NCBI GenBank assembly: GCA_905221605.1
Contig: CAJNDS010000091.1
Location: 756,738-820,737, forward strand
Length of the DNA stretch: 64,000 bases
Direction of reading: 5' to 3'
From: Symbiodinium natans
Taxonomy: Eukaryota; Sar; Dinophyceae; Suessiales; Symbiodiniaceae
Under the pieces are notes generated by a model. That model saw only the letters and a list, made by a program, of their open reading frames with translations, did no database searches and was not told the DNA's origin. Shown piece by piece: positions 33,805 through 43,747 of this stretch. Each line of letters opens with the position of its first letter. Position 1 is the first letter of the stretch. The position numbers were made by a program, and so were the translations under genes.

Positions 33805-34176
33805 TCCGGGAGAAAATACTAATTTGGGTGACATCGGCCCAGAGCAGATTTGGATAGGGACTGTGAAGCTAAAACTCTCTAAGCCCTAAACCCTAAACCC
33901 TAAACCCTAAGCCCAAAACCTTCTAAACCCTAGCCTTTTGAACCCTTAAGATCTCCCCGAAGGCCCCCGAAACCCCAAACCCCTAAACCTTACATCCTCA
34001 GAAAACCCTAGCCCTAAAGACTAGGAACCCTTCTTTACATTTTTTGTGGTTTTTGTGCCAAGAAGCCTTCTTATCAAGGATTGTTTTTCAGCTATTTTAA
34101 GCCTAAACCCAAAACCCAAAACCCTAAACACTAAACCCAAAACCCAAAACCCTAAACCCTCACAAAAACCCTAGCA
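33805..34176. other. intergenic with C-rich telomeric variants
   Basis: CCCTAAA units at 33886-33912 and AACCCAAAACCCTAA variants at 34105-34165. No gene seen. Confidence 0.6.
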
Positions 34177-34262
34177 ATGGAGATGCTTCGTCTGCCTTTC
34201 GGGGACGTCTGCGGACGCGCCGAGGCGGTGGTTTGTGCACCTGCAGGTTCAGCACACTTGCA
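34177..34262 (+). CDS. exon shard in a telomere-flanked island
   Basis: ATG at 34177, then EMLRLPFGDVCGRAEAVVCA and PAGSAHLQ, running into TTTAGGG. C-rich array left, G-rich array right. Family unknown. Confidence 0.35.
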
Positions 34263-34454
34263 GGGTTTAGGGTTTAGGGTTTAGGGTTTAGAGTTTAGGG
34301 CTTAGGGTTTAGGCGTTGGGGAGAGGCTGAAGTGGTGGGGTTGGCCAAGTTCTTTGGAATGACAGCCACTCAGCCAAGTTTTCTTATTGTCGACGTATGT
34401 CTTATCAGGTTCGTGTAGGATAAGCCCTAAACCCTAAACCCTTAAACCCTATGC

Positions 34455-34550
34455 ACTTGGAGGTCCATTGGGTACTTTTAAGTCGGGTGACAAGTACCCA
34501 TATCTAGTTATAACGACCCTACTTGTAAGCGCCCATGACAACCTCCAAAT
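34455..34550. mobile_element. MITE family B, copy 5
   Basis: Left ACTTGGAGGTCCATTGGGTA, right GCCCATGACAACCTCCAAAT; 96 bp, flanked by CCCTATGC and AGGGTTTA. Confidence 0.75.
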
Positions 34551-35873
34551 AGGGTTTATATATGCCGCTTACAAGACTCACCAGGGAACCCACCTGAATC
34601 TGGCCTGCAAAATTGAAAGGGCGCGAACAGGATGAAAAGAGGTTTCGGGTTCAGCTTTTCGACGGAGAATGTGAGGTATTTAGAGCCAATAAGGCTTATA
34701 GGGGTTACGTGCTTAGGGTTACAGGGCTTGTAGGGATGGGTTATAAGGTATTCTTTGGTGAGCTTCTAAGTACCAGTGTTTCTGTTACGGGCCAAGCCCC
34801 GCACACCTAAATCCCCACACCCCTGAACTCTGACCTACACAGGGTCAAGCCCAAAAACCCTGAACCCTGAACCCTGCTCTCAACCCTAAACCCTAAACCC
34901 CTAAACTCCTAAACCCCTAAGCTCCTAAACCCTACCTAAACCCCTAAATCCCAAACCCTAAACCCCCAACCCCCTATCTAAACCCCAAAACCCCCCCCCC
35001 CCCCGCCCCCACACCCCGATATGGCTCAGGGCTTAGGGTTTAGGGCTTATAGGGTTTAGGGTTTAGGGTTTAGGGTTTAGGGTTTAGGGTTTAGGGTTTA
35101 GGGTTTAGGGTTTCGGGCTCAGGGTTTAGGGTTTAGGGCTCGGTCCTGGCTCTGCGTTCCCCGCAGCAGCCTCGGCCTGCTGGAAACTGCAAGGCTTCAT
35201 TTTGGTTGTGTGGGTTTTGAGGCCTGAGTGTCCTAAAGGGTTTAGGTTTAGGGTTTAGGGTTAGGGTTTAGGGTTTAGGGTTTAGGGTTTAGCGTTCAGG
35301 GCTCCACGGCTTTGGGTTGTACGTTTGCGGCTTTGGGTTTAGGTTTTAGGGTTTAGGGTTTAGGGTTTCGGGATCGAGCTTTTGTCCTTGAGCTCCGAGC
35401 GCTTCGAAGCATTGAGAAAGCGTTCAGGGTTTTGGGTTTAGGGTTTAAGGTTTAGGGGTTTAGGGTTTAGGGTTTAGGGCTAAGGGTGCCCAAAATGCAA
35501 TTCCTTGGGGGGTTTCGGGGGGAGGAGGAGGATGACTCCTTATAGCTCCACCCCCAAACTAGCAATGCTACAAGTTTCTAGGGTCCCTGAACCCTGAACC
35601 CCATATCCCCAAACCCTAAATCCTATAAACCCTAAATCCTATAAATCCTAAGTCTTAAACCCTAAAAACCCGAATTCCCTACTGCGAACTGGTAAGTTGG
35701 GCCTCGTAGACCACTGGAGGGTATACCGGACCATTTGGGTGTACGGGGGCGTAGGGCTCTAGGGCCCTAAACCCTAAACCCTAGACCCTAAACCCTAAAC
35801 CCTAAACCCGAAACCCTAAACCCTAAACCCTAAACCCTAAAACCCTAAAACCCTAAAACCCTAATTTTGGGGT
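34551..35873. repeat. telomere-type repeat mosaic, block 9
   Basis: C-rich variants at 34855-34985, a C homopolymer near 34989-35002, a G array at 35036-35115, further G arrays at 35238-35293 and 35440-35480, C arrays at 35765-35863. The unique stretch at 34600-34800 has a 65-residue plus frame without support. Confidence 0.75.
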
Positions 35874-35999
35874 CTATAGGGGTTCTATGGGGCCCTGGGC
35901 CTTGCCCTCGGTCTTGCTGTCGGTCTTGGCCTCGGTCTTGCTATCGGTCTTGCTCTCCACCTTGGGAGCGGCCTTGGTGGCTACCTGCCAGTCGCAGGC
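35874..35999 (-). CDS. exon shard with Lys/Thr/Asp-rich 12-bp repeats
   Basis: Minus frame reads ACDWQVATKAAPKVESKTDS then KTEAKTDSKTEGKAQGPIEP and stops at TAG (35874-35876). The SKTD/SKTE units are 12-bp tandem repeats that keep frame while varying at synonymous and conservative positions, which favours real coding history. A CCCTAAAA array lies to the left, and a family B copy with a TTTAGGG array to the right. Resembles low-complexity linker regions; function unknown. Confidence 0.4.
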   Translation of the reverse strand, partial: ACDWQVATKAAPKVESKTDSKTEAKTDSKTEGKAQGPIEPL

Positions 36000-36001
36000 C
36001 C

Positions 36002-36195
36002 TACTTGAAGGCTCGTTTAGGGTTTAGGGTTTAGGGTTTAGGGTTTAGGGTTTAGGGTTCAGGTACTTATGAACCAATTATCACTGTACTTAGAACCCAG
36101 TTACAAGTCCCTTAAGTTAGGTGCCCTAATAGGGCTATAAGTACAGTTAGAAGTACACTTAGAACTGCCTATTAAGTACCATGAACCTCCAAGTA
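36002..36195. mobile_element. MITE family B, copy 6, split by a TTTAGGG array
   Basis: Left end TACTTGAAGGCTCG (36002-36015) is followed at once by a perfect TTTAGGG array (36016-36057), after which the element resumes at GGTACTTATGAACCAATTAT and runs to the right end AAGTACCATGAACCTCCAAG. The order of parts shows insertion of the array between the terminal and inner left arm. Confidence 0.85.
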
Positions 36196-36301
36196 TCTCA
36201 GGGTAGCTACATGGTGCCTGATAAGGAGCCTTTGAAAAGGGGACCCCTTCTATGCCCTTATATACCCTAAATAAGATCCAAGGGCCCATACCTCAGAACC
36301 C
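36196..36301. repeat. dispersed repeat family E, copy 1
   Basis: About 105 bp shared with 51046-51150: GGTAGCTACATGGT near the start, TATACCCTA in the middle and GGCCCATACCTCAGAACCC at the end. Directly abuts the family B copy. Confidence 0.7.
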
Positions 36302-36853
36302 TAAACCCTAAACCCTAAACCCTAAACCCCCTGGGACTTCTCCCTGGGACTCTATGGAGTATATGTCGGCAAGGCCCAATGGCCAGCTGAAGAGACTGAG
36401 GGGTTTAGGGTTTAGGGTTTAGGGTTTTGGGGTAAAGGTGTAAGGCCTGAGGGTTTTGAGGATTTAGGGATTCGGGTTGAGCGTTTGGGGCTTCACCGGC
36501 GCCCGAACCCCCGTCCGAACCCCAACACCCGAATGACTTGCTAACATACACGAAGCTCTTTGAACCCAAAACCAAAAGGATACCCAAACCTCCAGGCCCT
36601 GGAACCAAAAACAATTGACACAAGAAAACCTGCCAACCAAAAGACCAGAACTCCCCCCCCCCCCTCCAAAAAATCAAAATAAACAAGAAATACATAAATG
36701 ATAACAATGCCGAGAAAACAACAAAAATATTAGAAACAAACAAAAGCAGACAAACCCCCAGACTCCCTGAGCCTCTGAACCCCCTAAACCCTATAGGCCC
36801 TAAGCTCTAAACTCCCCTAAACCCTAAACCCTAAACCCTAGATCCCTCAAAAC
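36302..36853. other. intergenic; C array, G array, low-complexity stretch
   Basis: CCCTAAA units to 36328, TTTAGGG at 36402-36425, then an A/C-rich stretch (36480-36760). A 112-residue minus frame over this stretch is hydrophobic low complexity and not accepted as a gene. Confidence 0.5.
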
Positions 36854-36934
36854 TGCAGAGACAGGCCCTGCGGTGTTCTCCGCGCCTTGGGCTCCGAAGT
36901 AGGCGCCCGGACGGGTGGCGGCCGCACTGCGATC
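36854..36934 (-). CDS. exon shard in a telomere-flanked island
   Basis: Minus frame DRSAAATRPGAYFGAQGAEN then TAGPVSA, open throughout. CCCTAAA array on the left, TTTAGGG array on the right. Family unknown. Confidence 0.3.
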
Positions 36935-36937
36935 GGT

Positions 36938-37125
36938 TTAGGGTTTAGGGTTTTAGGTTTAGGGGTTTAGGGTTTTAGGGTTTCAGGGTTTAGGGTTTTA
37001 GGGTTTTAGGGTTTTAGGGTTTTAGGGTTTTAGGGTTTTAGGGTTTTAGGGTTTTAGGGTTTTAGGGTTTTAGGGTTTTAGGGTTTTAGGGTTTTAGGGC
37101 TTTAGGGTTTTAGGGTTTTAGGGGT
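36938..37125 (+). repeat. TTTTAGGG variant array
   Basis: From about 36957 nearly every unit is the 8-mer TTTTAGGG (about 20 copies), unlike the 7-mer elsewhere. Starts with a few TTTAGGG units. Confidence 0.95.
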
Positions 37126-37401
37126 GTAGGGCGGGTTTCAAGGTTTTGGGGCTTTTGGGCTTTGGGGTTCTAGGGGCTTGTAGAGACTTAAGGCTTAGCC
37201 GTTTAAGGCCTTCTGTTTGTTGGTTGCAGGCTTAGGATTCAGGGAGTTGGGCGGCTGAGGGTCTAAACGGCGGGTTTGCGCCATACAGGGGTTGGCAAGG
37301 GTTTAAATTAAAGGCCTGGGGTTTTCGGGGGCTTCAGGGCTGCCCAGTAGCAGGATTTAGGGTTTGGGGTTTGGGGTTAGGACGTAGGGGGCTTAAGTTG
37401 C

Positions 37402-37895
37402 TTAAGCGTATAGGTTCGTAAAGAGTTTGGGTCTCGGGCGGTTTGAATCCTCCCCGCAATCCTCCAGCGTCGGCCGCTCGTCCCCATTGCGCAGCGCACC
37501 CAGCGGTCTTTCAGGTACTTCTGGAGCGGCCCGATCTTCTTTGTTGGGGCTGACCCGCCCTCCATGTGACAGAGCCACCCAAGCACCGCGACCCACTCGG
37601 CCTTGGCAATCCTCTTGGGGAGGCTTCCCAACCAGGATGCCATCTGGGGGGGAAAGCTCTTCAACAGCTCCACTGCCACATCCTTGCTGAGCAAATGGAT
37701 CTTGTTCATGTACCCAGGCAGCTTCCCCCCGCTCCTCCTCGGACTCGCTCCGCGAGTCCCACGAACCCGCCCTGACTTGGCACAGGATTGCGGCGGTTGC
37801 CTCCGGGTGCTCGAGCAACCACCCCGACAATTCCTCATGGTTCTTGAAGTGGGCTGCCTCACCCAAGCTAAAAATGACCTCCCATCTGGCCTCAA
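37402..37895 (-). pseudogene. coding stretch with a frame change, unknown protein
   Basis: Non-repetitive GC-rich stretch. From about 37893 one frame reads VEARWEVIFSLGEAAHFKNH, then EELSGWLLEHPEATAAILCQ. Near 37735 the better frame changes to one reading MNKIHLLSKDVAVELLKSFP, then LPKRIAKAEWVAVLGWLCHM and on to TLKQLKPPTS near 37377. The helical, acidic-basic patterning in each half argues for a real coding origin broken by one indel near a GA-rich stretch (37730-37750) or by a small intron. Telomere-type repeats begin at once on the upstream side, so the 5' end is missing. Confidence 0.45.
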
Positions 37896-38615
37896 CCTTA
37901 AACCTTAATCATCCTAAACCCCAAACCCTAAACCCTACACCCTACACCCTAAACCCTAAGCCCTAAAGCCCGCACCCAAAGAGGTAAAACCCCAACACCC
38001 TAGATCCCAAAATGCACCCAAACCCTAACACCCTGAACCCCAAATAAGAAAAACACTATAAACCCCCCAAAAGGACAAATAAACCCCAGTAAGGCTCAAA
38101 TATTGGACATCATTGTAAATCCCAACCTAAACCCAACAACCCTCTAAGCCCCAATAAGGCCCCACTATTGTAAGTTCCAAAACATGACCTCACCAGCTTT
38201 GAGGCCTGGTGCTGCTGCACCGGCCGGACGCAAGCCGGTGCTCGTCCTGAAGGAGGGCTCTGGTTGCGTTTGGGGTTTAGGGTTTAGGTCTTAGGGTTCA
38301 GGGTTTAGCGTTTAGGGTTCGGGGTTTAGGGTTTGAGGTTTAGGTTTTAGGGTTTGTAGTTTATATCTTCTCAACGTTGCCTTTTGATTCTGCTTACACC
38401 CTTCATGCGGCTCCATTTACCTACTGCTGTGGGACTTCTGCCCCATGTTTTGGGGGGTGGCAACCTGCTATTTTGTAACTTACTTATGTATGTGTCGTAT
38501 GTACTTTAACTGCATGTTTTCACATTTTGGCTATCTGCCTGCGACACGCAATGCCAGTTCTCGAACATATCGCCACGGTTTTGGGTGCACCCTAAACCCC
38601 AAGCACCGGGATAAG
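37896..38615. other. intergenic, degenerate C-rich units then unique
   Basis: CCCTAAA and derived units at 37915-38160, an island at 38190-38268, TTTAGGG-like units at 38270-38360, then unique sequence without a supported gene. Confidence 0.6.
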
Positions 38616-38749
38616 TTGGGATGTTCCCCCTTAAACTACCGGTCCTAATAGGGATCATAATCCAATGAAGGACCCTAAACCCTAAACCCTAAACCCTAAA
38701 CCCTAAACCCTAAACCCTAGGACTGTTGGTACAAGGGGGAACATCCCGG
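38616..38749. mobile_element. MITE family A, copy 6, split by a CCCTAAA array, perfect target duplication
   Basis: Begins TTGGGATGTTCCCCCTTAAA, ends CAAGGGGGAACATCCCGG. Flanked by GGGATAAG at 38608-38615 and again at 38750-38757, an exact 8-bp duplication. Inside, 45 bp of pure CCCTAAA repeat (38674-38718) lies between two copies of AGGAC (38669-38673 and 38719-38723). Without the array and one AGGAC, the element has its usual hairpin layout. Confidence 0.97.
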
Positions 38750-39777
38750 GGGATAAGGCATTCGCGGCCACCAACGGGACCACCGAGCGGAGAACTGCGC
38801 ACATCGGAGCGCTCCAAGGAGCTTCGGAGCTCAAGGGTTTGGGGTTTAGGGTTTAGGGTTTGGGGTTTAGGGTTTGGGGTTTAGGGTCTAGGGTTTATGG
38901 TTACGGGTAACCTAAAATCCTGAATCCTGAGCCTGAAGAAGTTGCTCCAAAAAAGCCATCCCAAAGCCCCCAGAACCCCAGAACCCCCATAAACGCAGCG
39001 ATGGGATCAGAGTTTTGCAGCAGAAGGTGACGGTTTCAATCCAAAGGTTCACATCTCTGGCTGCGGGGTATATAGGGTTTAGGGCTTAGGGTTTAGGGGT
39101 ATGATACGGAGCCTTCTATATGTGATCTTCAAAACGCCACAAAGTGCTGCGCAAGTGCGAATAGGGCTTCGCATCTGGAATTTTGCGTAGGGGTTTAACC
39201 CTAAACCCTAAACCCTAAGCCCTAAACCCTAAACCCTAAACCCTAAACCCTGAACCCTGCTGTGCTCTTTGAAGCGAGCCTGGCAGTGGAGGCGCCGGGT
39301 GTATTGGCGCCTGGGGAAAGGCGTTGTAGATTCCGGTTGAGGGCTTAGGGTTCGTTTAGGGTCTAAGGCTGAGGGTTTACCCTAAACACCCTAAACCCTA
39401 AACCCTAAACCCCATTAGGGTTTGGGGTTAAGTTAAGGTTTTGGGGCCTAGGGCTTCATGGGCACCAGTTTCCCTAAAACGCTTGAGGGCTTCATAAGGG
39501 CGCTCCCAAGCCACACTAGAGACAGTCAGACCCAAGACTCCATGAGGTTCAGCAACCCAACATCATGAAGCCCGAAAGCCCCGAGTTACCGGCACCAGAC
39601 CTCTAAAACCTAAACTATCAGCCCCTGAACCCCCAAAACCGACATGGAAGAAAGAGCCCTTGAGAAGCTGTACAACGACAATCACCCAGGGACAGTCAAA
39701 CACGACAGCGAGCATGCATAAATTACACAAGGTGCCTTGGACCCAGACCCATAACAAACCTTGAACGCCCAAAGCCC
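38750..39777. repeat. telomere-type repeat mosaic, block 10
   Basis: G units at 38837-38895, C array at 39197-39255, mixed C then G units at 39378-39440. Unique pieces between carry no supported gene. Confidence 0.7.
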
Positions 39778-39888
39778 TACTCGGAGGTTCATGTGTAACT
39801 AAAAGTAAGGTGATAAGTAGGGAAACTATGGTAATAACCGTTTCTAGGGGGTTCATAGCCCGAGTAAGTATCCATGAACCTTCAAGCA
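39778..39888. mobile_element. MITE family B, copy 7
   Basis: Left TACTCGGAGGTTCATGTG, right ATCCATGAACCTTCAAGCA; 111 bp. Confidence 0.7.
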
Positions 39889-39990
39889 AACCCTAAACCC
39901 CCAACCCTAAACCCTAAGCACTCAAAAGTACCCAGATCCTAAACCCTAAACCCTAAACCCTAAACCCTAAACCCCTCGCCCCTCCAAGCT
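39889..39990 (-). repeat. CCCTAAA units
   Basis: C-rich units at 39889-39975, left flank of the next island. Confidence 0.9.
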
Positions 39991-40074
39991 GACCTGGTGG
40001 CCGCGGTGACGTACCCGTACCGGCAACTGGCGGAGGCCTCACAGGCTGCTTCGAAACTGCGGGTGGCCGTTTAG
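39991..40074 (+). CDS. exon shard in a telomere-flanked island
   Basis: Reads DLVAAVTYPYRQLAEASQAA then SKLRVAV and stops at TAG. CCTCCAAG precedes it as a possible acceptor. CCCTAAA left, TTTAGGG right. Alanine-rich helical composition; family unknown. Confidence 0.4.
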   Translation, partial: DLVAAVTYPYRQLAEASQAASKLRVAV

Positions 40075-40430
40075 AGCGTAGGGTTTAGGGTTTGGGCTTT
40101 AGGGTTTAGGGTTTAGGGTTTAGGGTTTAGGGTTTAGGGTTTAGGGTTTAGGGTTTCGGGATGGCTCCTTAAGGCTTTCAAGGTCCAGCATGTGAGCTTT
40201 TCAGGGCGTTGTGTCTCTGAGCCGTTGGGGGATCTTGCGTGCTTCGCTTGGGGAGGTTCAGGGGATGAAGGGTCTGGGCTCCCTAAACCCAAAATCAGGG
40301 TTTAGGGTTTAGGGTTTAGGGTTTAGGGTTTAGGGTTTAGGGTTTAGGGTTTAGGGTTTAGTCCTAAATCCTAAACCCAAAACCCTGAACCCCCTAAACC
40401 CTACAACCCTAAAACACGGGCCCTCTCTTT
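40075..40430. repeat. TTTAGGG arrays and a G-to-C junction
   Basis: G arrays at 40081-40155 and 40297-40358, the latter turning into CCTAAATCCTAAACCC at 40362, an inward fusion-like junction with almost no linker. Confidence 0.85.
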
Positions 40431-40439
40431 CTCTCATAG

Positions 40440-40790
40440 GCCGGTACATTTAATATCCTATTAATAGAGAACGGGGCGTATAAAGATCTTTTCACTGCCC
40501 CGTAAACACGATTAATACTATGAAGAGAACGAACTGTGCAAATTTAAGATAATTTATAAGGAACGCATGAAATTATATCATATTCGCACGAAGTGAAGTG
40601 AACGAAATTATGCTTGTCATGCGTGTGTTTCCTGCCTCATTCATAGTGCCCCTTGATCGAATAGTAGTATGTTAATGCAAACTTGTGCGCTTTGAGAAAA
40701 CTGTTGTTACTATTTTTCCTGTTGGTAGAAATGAGTCCACTGCGGGGGGTTTTGGGGCCGCTCAGCTCGACCCCGCCATTTGGGGTCAAA
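40440..40790. other. AT-rich unique island of different composition
   Basis: About 350 bp, clearly richer in A and T than the rest and free of telomeric units. It contains a GCATGAAATTATATCATATT stretch and a GAAGTGAAGTGAACGAAATT stretch. No long open frame. It could be an organelle-derived insert or an old element; not recognised. Confidence 0.5.
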
Positions 40791-40932
40791 GAAGCTTAGG
40801 GTATATACAAAAAACCAGATTAGCCCTCCTTCCGAAACACCCATAGCCCGGAACCCTGCGCCCTACACCCTAAACCCGAAAACCCTAAACCCTAAACCCT
40901 AAGCCCTAAGCCTTAAGCCCTAAACCCTGAAC

Positions 40933-40998
40933 GACGCCTTCCCCCGGCTGGCGCTGCAGGTGGAGCCTGGCATGCGAAGCATGGCGGGCTGGGGCTGA
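40933..40998 (+). CDS. exon shard in a telomere-flanked island
   Basis: Reads DAFPRLALQVEPGMRSMAGW then G and TGA. CCCTAAA-type array left, a long TTTAGGG array right. Family unknown. Confidence 0.35.
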   Translation, partial: DAFPRLALQVEPGMRSMAGWG

Positions 40999-41013
40999 TT
41001 GGGTTTACGGGCT

Positions 41014-41170
41014 AGGGTTTAGGGTTTAGGGTTTAGGGTTTAGGGTTTAGGGTTTAGGGTTTAGGGTTTAGGGTTTAGGGTTTAGGGTTTAGGGTTTAGG
41101 GTTTAGGTTTAGGGTTTCGGGTTTAGGGTTTAGGGTTTAGGCTTTAGGGTTTTAGGGTTTAGGGTGTTTA
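41014..41170 (+). repeat. TTTAGGG array, about 13 perfect units then variants
   Basis: Perfect from 41014 to about 41106. Confidence 0.95.
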
Positions 41171-41172
41171 CT

Positions 41173-41253
41173 AGGGTACTTGAGGGGCTTATAAGTGGGT
41201 TGCATCTACACTTATACTTAATTGGGTTATACGTACCCCTGAACCTCCAAGTA
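41173..41253. mobile_element. MITE family B, short copy 8
   Basis: Right end CCCTGAACCTCCAAGTA, left GGGTACTTGAGGGGCTTATA; it follows a TTTAGGG array directly and its outer left arm looks shortened. Confidence 0.6.
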
Positions 41254-42075
41254 AGCCAGAAACCTAGAGGCAATTCCCGAAAGCCCTACATAAACCCTGA
41301 AACCATAAACCCTAAAACAATATCAGCCGCGTAATCCGTGAAAACCTAAAACCCTATATCCCTAACCCTAAACTCTACACCCCTAAAACGCGGAACCCCT
41401 AAAATGCCCTCAAACCCTGCAAGCCACAAACCGCAAACCGTAGAACACTGAAGCCTAAAGCCCGAAAACTCCATAACACTAAAACCCTAAACCCTCAAAA
41501 CACACAATCCCTACATCCCTGAAACCTTTGGCCCTAAACTCTAGAAATCTACAAACCGAAAACCCCAACACCAAACCCAAAAACCCTGAACCCTAAAACC
41601 CCAAGCCCTAAAACCCTGAAGCCCAAAACCCCGAAACCCCACAACCCAAAACTCAAATCCCCAAAACACCAAAAAAAACCCAAGCCCCCACACAGCAAAA
41701 CCCTAAAACCCTAAAACCCTAAAACCCGAAAACTCAAAACCCTGAACCCCACCTAATGCTTCAAAACCCCAAACAAACCCCTAAAACTCGAAATCCCTGA
41801 CCTCTAAACCCTAAAAGCGTACACCCTAAACCCTAAAGCCGCGAACACTAAGACCTGAACCCTGTCACCGTACCCTTGAAACCCTGCTCCCCTACAGCCG
41901 TAAAACCCCAAACCCTGAAATCAAATCTTAGGGTTGAGGGTTTAGGGTTTAGAGTTTATGGTTTTGGACCCTAATAACCCTGAACCCCCCACTTGTTTCT
42001 CCCGATCTGAGTTGTCATTTTCTCACGCGGCATATCATGTTTTCTTTCTCATCGAACTCTCCCTCGTCGCCAGCC
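41254..42075. repeat. degenerate CCCTAAAA-type tract
   Basis: Nearly 700 bp of highly diverged C-rich telomere-like units (8-mers CCCTAAAA mixed with CCCGAAAA, CCCCAAAA), the most decayed tract in the window. It ends in a short TTTAGGG patch at 41934-41960 and unique sequence. Confidence 0.8.
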
Positions 42076-42144
42076 ATGGCCAGTGAGGCGAGACACAGCC
42101 TTGCCGCTGAAACTGTCAGTCGACATTGCAGCTGTGCGACGCTA
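42076..42144 (+). CDS. possible first coding exon after a strong acceptor
   Basis: A pyrimidine-rich tract ending CTCCCTCGTCGCCAG precedes ATG at 42076, then ASEARHSLAAETVSRHCSCA into CCCTAAA repeats. The acceptor could be for cis- or spliced-leader trans-splicing. Too short to identify. Confidence 0.25.
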
Positions 42145-43271
42145 ACCCTAAACCCTAAAACCCTAAGACCCTAAAACCCAAGAACCCCAAAACTCTAAAA
42201 CCCTACAACCCTGAAACCTTATGACCCTCAAATCCAAAAACCCTAAAACCGCATAACCCTACAACCCTAGAACCCTACAACCCTAAAATCCTAAAACCCT
42301 AAGCCCGCAAACCCGCAAACCCTCAAACCCTCAAACCCTAAAATCCTCAAACCCTCAAACCCCTAAAACCCTAAAACCCTAAAACCCAGCGCGCAGGCGC
42401 CTTGGGGCGAAGAACAGTGCCGGCGCCCAAGGCCTTTCTTGGCTTATAGGGTTGGGGTTGGGGCCTTAAGGGCCTTTAGGGCTTAGGGCCTTAAGGGTTT
42501 AGGGTCTTTAGGTTTAGGCTCTAGGGCCTTTCGGGTTCAGGGCCTCTAGGGCCTACAGGGCCTTTAGGGTTCAAGGTGTAGGGCCTTAAGGGTTTGCGGG
42601 TCTTTAGTCTGGGGCCTTTAGGGTTTCGGGCCTTTGGGATTTAAGGCCTTTAGGGTTTAGGGTTTAGGGTTTAGGGTTTAGGGCTTAGGGTTTAGGGGTT
42701 AGGGGTTAGGGGTTAGACCTGCGGCTCAGGGATTGGACTTGTTGGCGTTGCGGCCGGTGCTTTCTGGTGTGTTCAGGCTTAAGGACCGTAAACCCTTAAA
42801 GGCTTTTACCCGCATATACCCTGAACCCTAAAATCCCAAGAAACCTATAACCCTAAACCCCTGAACCTAGACCCTACAAACCCAAAAACAAAAACCGTAA
42901 ACCGAACCTATAACCCTAAGCCCTACACCCTAAAACACCCAAAACCCTATAACCCCAAACCCCCGAAACCCCAAAAAAACATAACCCCTTCTGCCCGAAG
43001 TGTCCCTAGAGCTTCGCAAGCGCCTTGGCCGATGTGGCCGGAGGATTCCGCTCGGCCGGTGAAGCTGCCCGACCTACTTGGAGCTCTTGGCTTTAGGGCG
43101 TTTAGGATTTAGGGTTTATAGGGCTTCTGAGTTTAGGATTTATAGGGTTTAGGAAGTTTAGGGCTTAGATGTCGCTTGGTGCTGTCTTTGTCTGAAGAAT
43201 TGCAAGCTTTAGGGTTTAGGCTTGAGGCGCTTTTTGTTGTCTTGTTCGGCTCTTCAGAACATTTGAAACGG
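42145..43271. repeat. telomere-type repeat mosaic, block 11
   Basis: CCCTAAAA-type units at 42145-42385, then G-rich units including GGGCCTTTAGGG (42440-42715), C-rich units at 42790-42985, a GC-rich island at 42990-43085 and G units at 43090-43220. Confidence 0.8.
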
Positions 43272-43395
43272 CCCTAAACCCTAAACCCTAAACCCTAAAC
43301 CCTAAACCCTAAACCCTAAACCCTAAACCCTAAACCCTAAACCCTAAACCCTAAACCCTAAACCCTAAACCCTAAACCCTAAACCCTAAACCCTA
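43272..43395 (-). repeat. CCCTAAA array, about 17.7 perfect units
   Basis: One of the longest perfect 7-mer arrays in the window. Further C arrays follow at 43481-43545 and 43589-43663, the last grading into CCCTGAA. Confidence 0.97.
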
Positions 43396-43747
43396 CCCTG
43401 TTCTGCATCCTGCGGGTTGAGTTCGGGGTGTAGGGAGCTTGCGAAGGCAAGCAATGACCGTAAGAAAGACACAGGTGCGACCCTAAACCCTAAACCCTAA
43501 ACCCTAAACCCTACACCCTAAACCCTAAACCCTAAACCCTAAACGGCAACCCGGGCGTCTTTCTGTGTTCAGCAGTTCAGGGTCTCCTCTAAACCCTAAA
43601 CCCTAAACCCTAAACCCTAAACCCTAAACCCTAAACCCTGAACCCTGAACCCTGAACCCTGAACCGTTGGGGGCTTCGGAGCTTAGTGGCAAGGGTGGGT
43701 GCACAGGGTTCCGGGTTCAGGGCCTTGGGCCGACCGAATGGCCCAAA

